Part shown: positions 1 through 4,373 of the stretch, piece by piece | How positions within the stretch are numbered: position 1 is the stretch's first letter | Layout of the letters: each line of letters starts with the position of its first letter | From: Bacteroidia bacterium | GTDB lineage: Bacteria; Bacteroidota; Bacteroidia; Bacteroidales; Tannerellaceae | Direction: 5' to 3' | NCBI GenBank assembly: GCA_025996775.1 | Contig: BNTS01000148.1 | Span: 1-5,459 of the forward strand | DNA: 5,459 nucleotides | Program-made: the position numbers and the translations under genes | The notes under the pieces: generated by a model | The model's input: only the letters and a program-made list of their open reading frames with translations | Database searches by the model: none | Told to the model about the DNA's origin: nothing

Positions 1-1
1 T

Positions 2-64
2 GAATTTCAAGCTAACGTTTTCCCTGTTCAACCTGTCCTCAAACTGTTTCCAATTTCTGGCTGA
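2..64 (+). CDS. C-terminal end of an upstream gene (partial, uncertain)
   Basis: The reading frame that begins at base 2 is open from the window edge to a TGA at 62-64 and encodes 20 residues ending in ...QPVLKLFPISG. The stop overlaps the apparent start of the next gene in the arrangement CTGA, a variant of the common ATGA overlap of coupled genes. That overlap is the main reason for treating this as a real gene end rather than chance openness. The product cannot be identified from 20 residues. In Bacteroidales mobilizable elements a relaxase or other mobilization gene commonly sits just before small coiled-coil/membrane genes like the next one, but here that is only inference from position. 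Confidence 0.35.
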   Translation, partial: EFQANVFPVQPVLKLFPISG

Positions 65-432
65 CTTCACTTGAAGATATTGAAGAGCTAATCACAGCAC
101 AAGCAAGGCATGTGGGGAAATTCCTTGAGAAGACACATAAAATGGAAGTTGAGAAACTCAATTTTCTGATTACGGCTACGCAGGTGTTGAAGACACAGAT
201 AAAGGCGCTACCTGTCCCGGAAAGAGTTTCTCTAAAGCCGTTGATATATTTATTGTCGAAAAGAAAGAAAGTGACTATTTGCGGTTTCGAGTTTCTGAGA
301 ACTTCGGTAGTAATTTTTGTCTTTATTCTCATTTCCTTCTTTTCGGTAGTACTGAATATCAAACAAATGGATGATTATCGAACTTTAAAAAGTAAGTATA
401 GTAAATTGATAGAGTATACAACTACGCCATAG
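61..432 (+). CDS. Small helical protein with one membrane segment, mobile-element type
   Basis: This frame encodes a charged helical N-terminal part, a short proline-containing linker (LPVPERVSLKPL), a basic stretch (SKRKK), one hydrophobic membrane segment (SVVIFVFILISFFSVV, about residues 82-98 counted from base 61), and a charged helical tail. The fold plan (cytoplasmic coiled coil, one membrane helix, short tail) matches small accessory proteins downstream of mobilization genes in Bacteroidetes elements, but I do not recognise a named family. The start is unclear. The first ordinary start is GTG at 112, but protein-like sequence (TSLEDIEELITAQARHVGKF) precedes it, so I place the start at CTG 61, which overlaps the previous stop. 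There is no ATG in bases 1-111 of this frame. The C-terminus also looks damaged: the frame stops at 430-432, yet a plausible continuation lies in the next frame to 517. The gene may therefore be a recent pseudogene. Confidence 0.6.
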   Translation: MTSLEDIEELITAQARHVGKFLEKTHKMEVEKLNFLITATQVLKTQIKALPVPERVSLKPLIYLLSKRKKVTICGFEFLRTSVVIFVFILISFFSVVLNIKQMDDYRTLKSKYSKLIEYTTTP

Positions 433-517
433 TCATGTATCGGTTGAAGTCGGGCAGAAAGCAAATCACAAATTGGATAAACTTTCAAAAATAATAAAAA
501 ATATAGTTGAAAATTAG
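428..517 (+). pseudogene. Out-of-frame C-terminal continuation of the small membrane protein gene
   Basis: The frame one base over from the preceding ORF is open from 413 to a TAG at 515-517. From 428 it encodes a hydrophilic helical stretch beginning HSHVSVEVGQKANHKL and ending in KIIKNIVEN. If one C of the CC at 427-428 is removed, the upstream frame reads ...EYTTHSHVSVEVGQK... straight through to 517, giving a protein of about 151 codons from base 61. The idea rests on protein-like composition and exact adjacency, not on a known homologue. It could be a mutation, a sequencing error, or a chance open stretch. Confidence 0.45.
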
Positions 518-758
518 TGGAGTATACCAGATGCTTACAGCTAATCCAAGACACCATATTTTACTTCATTGTGATTAGACTAACAGAATAACTACATTTA
601 AATAATTGGATAAGTTTTCTTATTCGTAACATATTGACAATTAAATTTTCTATAACATGTATATCCTACTAATAACGAGGAAATATTCAATATAGGTAAA
701 CTCATTGCCAGTCATTTTTTTTTAACATATATAGGTATAAGCATTACTAATAACTAAA
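518..758. other. Gene-free AT-rich intergenic gap
   Basis: No convincing reading frame was found on either strand. The gap separates the plus-strand small membrane protein gene from the minus-strand cluster, so transcription converges here. It contains a run of nine T at 715-723, which could serve as the tail of a plus-strand terminator, but I see no good stem immediately before it. It also holds a second copy (604-619) of a 16-base sequence found at 471-486, with 14 of 16 bases the same. A TTGACA/TATAAC pair at 634-656 has only 11 bases between its halves and is not a credible promoter. Confidence 0.6.
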
Positions 759-767
759 TTATAATGC
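741..767 (-). terminator. Possible weak hairpin at the end of the minus-strand cluster
   Basis: GCATTA (741-746) and TAATGC (762-767) form a 6-base-pair stem around a 15-base AT-rich loop. It overlaps the TAA stop codon of the membrane protein gene (759-761). The stem is short and AT-rich, and no clean T run follows it on the minus strand, so terminator function is uncertain. Its position exactly at the end of the cluster is the main support. Confidence 0.22.
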
Positions 768-1397
768 AATAGTCGATCTGCTATTTAGATCGTATTTTAA
801 CAACAAACCAACATTGGAAAAGAAACCAACATAGCTCGAAAAAACAAGAAAAAGGATAGAAGAAATTAAAAGAATATATTGATTTGAACCCTCAATAGTA
901 AGAAATAAAATATAGTTAACTAATAAAATAAATGATATATTCCTTAACAAAATCCTAGTGCCTCTTTGTATTAGGAATCGATTAATATCTACCTTAATAT
1001 TTAATAGTTCATCTTCAAAAACCACTAACTTAGAATGCCAATTTTTATACTTAATATCATGCGTTTCAACTAAGTAATAAAATTTCTGTTTGAATTGAAT
1101 TGGAAATAAAGGGAAATTAAATTTCCACCAAATCCATTCTAAACAGATATATATTAATTCTAAAAAAAAGTAACTTAAAAAACTAACTATTAGCCCCAAA
1201 GATGTTGCTAATAAAAAGAGTAGAAAAATAGCAAAAACTTCTATAGCAGATTTATTTTCAAAAAAATCATTAATAAATTTAAAGCTATCAAAATGAGATA
1301 AAATAATAAGATTTAGAATTACTATTAAACCTGTAGAATTATCAGATAGATATCTACTATGCGAGATCTCTATACCATCTTTGTTCACTTTTAACAT
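759..1397 (-). CDS. Multi-pass membrane protein, possible effector of the cluster
   Basis: This gene encodes 212 residues. A short polar N-terminus is followed by hydrophobic segments at about residues 21-36, 52-90 (long enough for one extended or two short helices), 150-168 and 173-200. A soluble loop (about 92-148) with charged and aromatic residues (KYKNWHSKLVVFEDEL) lies between the two hydrophobic pairs. I count three to five membrane helices, most likely four. There is no signal peptide or recognisable enzymatic motif. The ATG lies 38 bases after the stop of the gene at 1436, on the same strand, which fits one operon. Small multi-helix membrane proteins beside nucleotide-signalling genes often act as pore-forming or membrane-disrupting effectors in defence systems. 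That role is inference here, and the protein does not visibly match the two-helix layout I associate with Pycsar membrane effectors. Confidence 0.8.
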   Translation of the reverse strand: MLKVNKDGIEISHSRYLSDNSTGLIVILNLIILSHFDSFKFINDFFENKSAIEVFAIFLLFLLATSLGLIVSFLSYFFLELIYICLEWIWWKFNFPLFPIQFKQKFYYLVETHDIKYKNWHSKLVVFEDELLNIKVDINRFLIQRGTRILLRNISFILLVNYILFLTIEGSNQYILLISSILFLVFSSYVGFFSNVGLLLKYDLNSRSTIAL

Positions 1398-1435
1398 TAC
1401 GTTGTGTTTATTTTATAATTATAAACTGATTAAAT

Positions 1436-1915
1436 TCATTGTTTTTGTTTACCCTCATTATTACTCTTTTTAGAAGAATTTGAAAGGTTATTTTTTTCTA
1501 TATCGTCTGCAGTTAGATTTACAAGATCTTTAATTAATAGTCGTCTACTATTACTGTTTATCAAAGCATCCGGCAATTTAGCTATTTGATTAAGATATTT
1601 TTCCATATGTTTTTTGTTTAAAAGAATCTCTTTTAAAAACATTTTAGTCGTAATATCTGTATTTGATTTTTCATTATAGAATTTGTTTATTAAAGAAAAA
1701 TATAAATATTCTATACCTATAGCATGATTGTAAATATGTTTATGCGTTTTTCTTAAATTTAAAATCAAGTTAAAAATATCCAAAACGTCTACGTTTTTTT
1801 CACAAATAAAAACATCATCGTTATATACTATTTGAGAAAAATCTAAACTATTTACACAAGATATAAGTATCGTTAGATAATATCTTCCATATTTAATATC
1901 CGATGCATTTGCCAT
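1436..1915 (-). CDS. Helical protein, probably the frameshifted C-terminal part of the cyclase-like protein
   Basis: From ATG 1915 this encodes 159 residues, mostly alpha-helical by composition, with a low-complexity polar tail (NLSNSSKKSNNEGKQKQ). No domain was recognised. The frame stays open upstream of the ATG back to base 2002, past the end of the cyclase-like gene, and the extra codons look like protein (YINFYDLAYDIERITKDFF and onward) but contain no ATG, GTG or TTG start. Removing one TA unit from the TA repeat at 1991-2000 joins the cyclase-like frame to this one as ...VNKIYINFYDL..., giving one 368-codon gene. I therefore think this is the C-terminal domain of the preceding protein. 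As the sequence stands it could be translated separately from ATG 1915, 74 bases after the preceding stop, or not at all. Confidence 0.65.
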   Translation of the reverse strand: MANASDIKYGRYYLTILISCVNSLDFSQIVYNDDVFICEKNVDVLDIFNLILNLRKTHKHIYNHAIGIEYLYFSLINKFYNEKSNTDITTKMFLKEILLNKKHMEKYLNQIAKLPDALINSNSRRLLIKDLVNLTADDIEKNNLSNSSKKSNNEGKQKQ

Positions 1916-1989
1916 CGTATAATGAAGTAAAACTGTTTCAAAAAAATCTTTGGTAATTCGTTCAATATCATAAGCTAAATCATAAAAAT

Positions 1990-2544
1990 TTATATATATA
2001 TTTTATTAACATCTGAAATAAAACCACTATTGACAAGTTGACTTTTAATTGAAATTTCTGCTAACTCATTGTCAACATATATTGCAGATGCTTTTAAGAA
2101 AGATTCATAGTAAGCCGCTTTTGCAACGTCCTTGTTTAGAAATAAAGCACCTCCAATTTCTGAAGAATACTGTTTACATCTCTTCCAAGTAGACAACGTC
2201 TTTTTAGATATATCCAAATAATTGTTTATTTCTTCTTCAGTCTCTTTTCCTGTTATTGCGGCTAAAGTACCTTTGATTAATGCCCCTCGAATAAATAAGC
2301 CTGTGTTGAAAAGGTCATTTCTGATATTTTTCAAAACCTTAATCATCGTATCTAAATTTTCTGATTCAATAAATGCACAATCACTAAAAAAGTGAATCTT
2401 ACCATGACCCTCTAAGTCTGGTACAACAGCCAAAAGTTCATTTTGGAAATTTGTTATTGATTTTAGATATTCATCAAAATCCTCATTCTCCGAACTATTT
2501 TTTGTTCCAAGAATATCTATGTAGGCAATATAGGAACTTTTCAT
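1990..2544 (-). CDS. Class III nucleotidyl cyclase-like domain protein
   Basis: This gene encodes 184 residues and probably represents the N-terminal half of a longer protein. It opens with a beta strand ending in YIDILG, whose Asp10 corresponds to the first metal-binding Asp of the class III cyclase pattern (F/V-x-D-I-x-G-F). HFFSD places a second Asp at residue 55, 45 residues on, about the usual spacing between the two metal ligands. RGALIKG (86-92) matches the R-x-G-I-x-x-G strand, and GGALFLNKDVAKAAYYE (131-147) followed by IYVDNEL matches the G-x-x-V-N-x-A-A-R-L-E helix and the next strand. In that last motif the usual Asn and Arg align with Ala141 and Tyr145, so ordinary cyclase catalysis is doubtful. 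Its ATG overlaps the stop of the upstream gene (ATGA, 2544-2541), implying translational coupling. The end abuts a TA repeat where the frame seems to have been lost. It could be an active enzyme of unusual chemistry, a nucleotide sensor, or an inactivated gene. Confidence 0.72.
   Translation of the reverse strand: MKSSYIAYIDILGTKNSSENEDFDEYLKSITNFQNELLAVVPDLEGHGKIHFFSDCAFIESENLDTMIKVLKNIRNDLFNTGLFIRGALIKGTLAAITGKETEEEINNYLDISKKTLSTWKRCKQYSSEIGGALFLNKDVAKAAYYESFLKASAIYVDNELAEISIKSQLVNSGFISDVNKIYI
1991..2000. repeat. (TA)5 dinucleotide tract at the gene break
   Basis: Five TA units lie at the 3' end of the cyclase-like gene and overlap its stop codon (1990-1992). Short dinucleotide tracts are prone to gain or loss of a unit by polymerase slippage. 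With one unit fewer, the two minus-strand frames on either side fuse into a single reading frame. The tract is short for a contingency locus, so a simple mutation or assembly error is equally possible. Confidence 0.6.
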
Positions 2545-3557
2545 TTATATAAAGGATATAAGGTTATGTACTGCTTCAAATTATTACTATACAAAATTTT
2601 CATGTTCTTTGGAAATAATCTTACCTTTCCAACTCTAACCTTACTACCACCGAACAATGTTCTTAATAGTTCATATGATTTTTCTTTATTCGGAACTTTA
2701 GTTATTCTTGCTAATACATATTCTCCAGGTTCTAACAGGTTGTATTCTTTTTCTATCTTATTTACAGGTAATTGATGATAACTTGTGTGCTTTTTTAACT
2801 GAGCTTTCACAGGTAAAATATCATTAATCACATCCATTTCTTTCTTAATTTCATCCCAACAATTGCAGTAGCCTCCTATGTTAAATTTTCCTTTATCCCA
2901 AAAGTATCCTGCTAAAGAAATATAACCTTTGTTTCTGTTGACATCCCATTCAGTAGAAGACAATTTTTGTTTTACTGCATAAGCAACTTTAACATAAGAG
3001 AAATCTCGTTTTTTCTCTAATGATATACTGTTATTATCATTAAAAAAAGTGTTGAACATTGAAATATCAATCATAATATCTTCAATAATCTTACATATTT
3101 TGTCAACTTCTGTTGAAGAAACATAAATTGTAGCAGATGAGCTTTCATAAGAATTTAGGTCATTATTTGAATGGTCAATTAAACTAATCTCAACTAAATG
3201 GGAAATATTTTTACCTATTATGCTATCATTTATATATTTCCCATCAATAGATTCAAAATTTAGTATTATTCTTAGGTTTGAAGGATCACCTATTGCATCT
3301 ATATCAAATTCGCTATTTTCATTAATAAATGGTTTAAAAGGAGAAGACTGAGTTAATGTTACTCGTCTTGGAACAATTCGCGTCAACTTCATCATTTGAT
3401 CTAATCGTGAAGAAATATTTCTGTTAACTTTATTGAATCGATCACAAAAATCATTTAAAATTTTTGGACTTTTTCCTTTTAGAATTACTGTTAATTCTCG
3501 ATTAATTGGATCCTTTTTTACATTATCAATATAAATGTTGTTATTGTTACTTCCCAT
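2541..3557 (-). CDS. Unrecognised 338-residue soluble protein, first gene of the cluster
   Basis: This gene encodes 338 residues with no signal peptide, no membrane segment, and no motif I can assign to a family. An Asn-rich N-terminus (GSNNNN) leads into alternating strands and helices. A stretch near residues 205-230 carries conspicuous aromatics, glycines and two cysteines (GYISLAGYFWDKGKFNIGGY, then CNCWDEI). The C-terminal 70 residues are basic and strand-rich, with EPGEYVLARI and FGGSKVRVGKVRLFPK, which could be a small beta-barrel or nucleic-acid-binding module, though this is a guess from composition. The ATG at 3557 is the only plausible start, because the frame has a stop 18 bases upstream. 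The TGA overlaps the ATG of the cyclase-like gene by four bases, so the two products are probably made together and may work in one complex. Codons are strongly AT-rich, like the rest of the cluster and unlike the recombinase. Confidence 0.85.
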   Translation of the reverse strand: MGSNNNNIYIDNVKKDPINRELTVILKGKSPKILNDFCDRFNKVNRNISSRLDQMMKLTRIVPRRVTLTQSSPFKPFINENSEFDIDAIGDPSNLRIILNFESIDGKYINDSIIGKNISHLVEISLIDHSNNDLNSYESSSATIYVSSTEVDKICKIIEDIMIDISMFNTFFNDNNSISLEKKRDFSYVKVAYAVKQKLSSTEWDVNRNKGYISLAGYFWDKGKFNIGGYCNCWDEIKKEMDVINDILPVKAQLKKHTSYHQLPVNKIEKEYNLLEPGEYVLARITKVPNKEKSYELLRTLFGGSKVRVGKVRLFPKNMKILYSNNLKQYITLYPLYK

Positions 3558-3608
3558 AAGCTTAAGAATATTAATTTATAAAATTATTAGTTTCAAATGC
3601 TAAATCAG

Positions 3609-3640
3609 CAAATTCATTATATCCATAAAATATTTTCAAA
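3609..3640 (-). promoter_or_regulatory. Candidate Bacteroides-type promoter for the minus-strand cluster
   Basis: On the minus strand, TTTG (3640-3637) is followed after exactly 20 bases by TGAATTTG (3616-3609). The Bacteroidales primary sigma factor consensus is TTTG, 19-21 bases, then TAnnTTTG, so only one fixed base differs (G for A). A start of transcription near 3602 would leave a leader of about 45 bases before the ATG at 3557. In such AT-rich DNA a chance match is possible. Confidence 0.42.
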
Positions 3641-3867
3641 TAATGAATAATATCTTTGAGAAATATCCACCATGCACACTATAATAAATCAGAATATTTA
3701 AAATAGCTCTACAATATTACTATATATTTTATGTGCATCTTTCTTTTTTTATTAAGGGTTTCTACTTTAAATGAATGTTATTTATTATCTCGGATTTACA
3801 TCAGCATATAAACTATGAATCCAACACTCAGTCTATTTAACATTCTATTCAAAATAACTCAGCGGCC
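3641..3867. other. Intergenic DNA with no clear gene
   Basis: No supported coding region was found. On the minus strand, one frame from 3777 down to the TAA at 3576-3578 contains only two stops, both TAG, and its last part (AWWIFLKDIIHYLKIFYGYN) looks like protein. This could be the decayed end of a lost gene or chance. The downstream part of that frame overlaps the candidate promoter. Confidence 0.4.
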
Positions 3868-4101
3868 TTATTTTCTGACATACAGCAATATAATAAATTC
3901 ACATTTGTCACAAAATACTGTCTCCAGCATGCTGACCAAGAGGCAAAAATAAATGACTTTTCTTTTGTAAATCTTTGCTTTATTGGTTAACTGTTCACTC
4001 AGCACTATTTTCAATCGGAGCAGAGTTGACCCAATACTGTTTGCAAAATCATCAATTTTATCAATCAACATTACCATACAAATGCGGACAAAATTCAACA
4101 T
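3868..4101 (-). CDS. Doubtful small hypothetical protein
   Basis: This 77-codon frame starts at ATG 4101 with other possible starts at residues 9 and 11. It reads MLNFVRICMVMLIDKIDDF, then a helical, Lys-rich middle (LSEQLTNKAKIYKRK), then a hydrophobic stretch (VIYFCLLVSMLETVF). The layout resembles small helix-plus-membrane proteins of Bacteroidetes mobile elements, but I recognise no family. Its visible base composition is less AT-rich than the minus-strand cluster, so it is probably not part of that cluster. GGGGAG lies directly against the ATG, too close to serve as an ordinary ribosome binding site. It may be a genuine small gene, a remnant, or chance. Confidence 0.3.
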   Translation of the reverse strand: MLNFVRICMVMLIDKIDDFANSIGSTLLRLKIVLSEQLTNKAKIYKRKVIYFCLLVSMLETVFCDKCEFIILLYVRK

Positions 4102-4107
4102 CTCCCC

Positions 4108-4155
4108 AAAACGAAAAACGCCTTAACCGTTATATATTAACAGATTAAAGCGTTT
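4108..4155 (-). terminator. Hairpin with T-rich tail on the minus strand
   Basis: AAACGCCTTAA (4116-4126) and TTAAAGCGTTT (4145-4155) are inverted copies around an 18-base loop. Read as minus-strand RNA, the 11 positions pair fully with one U-G wobble, whereas plus-strand RNA would have a C-A mismatch at that position. On the minus strand the stem runs directly into UUCGUUUU (4115-4108). Both facts suit a terminator for minus-strand transcripts coming from the right. It also lies just ahead of the small ORF starting at 4101, so it could instead be a leader structure. Confidence 0.38.
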
Positions 4156-4265
4156 AAGACTGTACCCAGATCCGGGGGTGAGATATTAAAAATACAGCTA
4201 AATACAAGTAATTATAGCACACATCATTTGTTATATAAATAACTGTATATTAAATATATAAATAC

Positions 4266-4304
4266 AATATTTCTTTTATCTGGATTTAATCAGATTGAAA
4301 TATT
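4266..4304. repeat. Nested palindrome upstream of the recombinase gene
   Basis: Outer arms AATATTTC (4266-4273) and GAAATATT (4297-4304) are exact inverted copies. Inner arms ATCTG (4278-4282) and CAGAT (4291-4295) are also exact inverted copies, around the 8-base centre GATTTAAT. The two arm pairs are offset by four bases on the left and one on the right. The structure lies upstream of the candidate recombinase promoter, so it is more likely a DNA site (operator, or recombinase core site with attachment function) than an RNA hairpin in that message. Confidence 0.4.
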
Positions 4305-4310
4305 TTTGAC

Positions 4311-4335
4311 ATGTGTGGGAAAAATGTGGGGAAAA
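4311..4335. repeat. Tandem direct repeat upstream of the recombinase
   Basis: Two abutting copies, ATGTGTGGGAAAA (4311-4323) and ATGTGGGGAAAA (4324-4335), differ by a one-base length change. They lie between the nested palindrome and the candidate promoter. G-rich short direct repeats beside an integrase gene are reasonable candidates for arm-type binding sites of the recombinase's N-terminal domain or for a regulator. An 11-base exact match to the second copy occurs at 110-120, inside the left-hand gene. Confidence 0.45.
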
Positions 4336-4340
4336 TTTTC

Positions 4341-4348
4341 TACCTTTG
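4341..4348 (+). promoter_or_regulatory. Candidate Bacteroides -7 element for the recombinase gene
   Basis: TACCTTTG matches the TAnnTTTG consensus exactly and ends 25 bases before the ATG at 4374. No TTTG occurs 19-21 bases upstream; that position is occupied by the tandem G-rich repeat. The promoter may therefore be weak or dependent on a protein bound at the repeat. The nearest upstream TTTG (4305-4308) is 32 bases away, too far for the normal spacing. Confidence 0.45.
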
Positions 4349-4373
4349 TTGCAGCATTTTAAAGCGTACTTTT

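Noticed and set aside
39..362. 107-codon open frame on the minus strand
   Set aside because: It is antisense to the small helical membrane protein gene, which has a clear domain plan; the minus-strand translation is Ser/Phe/Cys-rich with no structure.
375..557. 60-codon open frame on the minus strand
   Set aside because: It is antisense to the end of the left-hand gene and its out-of-frame tail, with no recognisable features.
634..656. TTGACA ... TATAAC resembling a sigma70 promoter
   Set aside because: Only 11 bases separate the halves, and Bacteroidales use a different promoter consensus; no plus-strand gene follows.
1990..2010. Programmed -1 ribosomal frameshift joining the cyclase-like and following frames
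   Set aside because: No X-XXY-YYZ slippery heptamer is present in the right phase before the stop; gain of a TA unit explains the break more simply.
2566..2775. 69-codon plus-strand open frame
   Set aside because: It lies inside the 338-residue gene on the opposite strand and mirrors its C-terminal coding sequence.
4160..4182. TGTACCCAGATCCGGGGGTGAG looked like the 3' end of a tRNA on the minus strand (a common attachment site)
   Set aside because: No T-loop sequence (TTCGA-like) is present at the right distance and no cloverleaf can be drawn upstream, so a tRNA or tRNA fragment is not supported.
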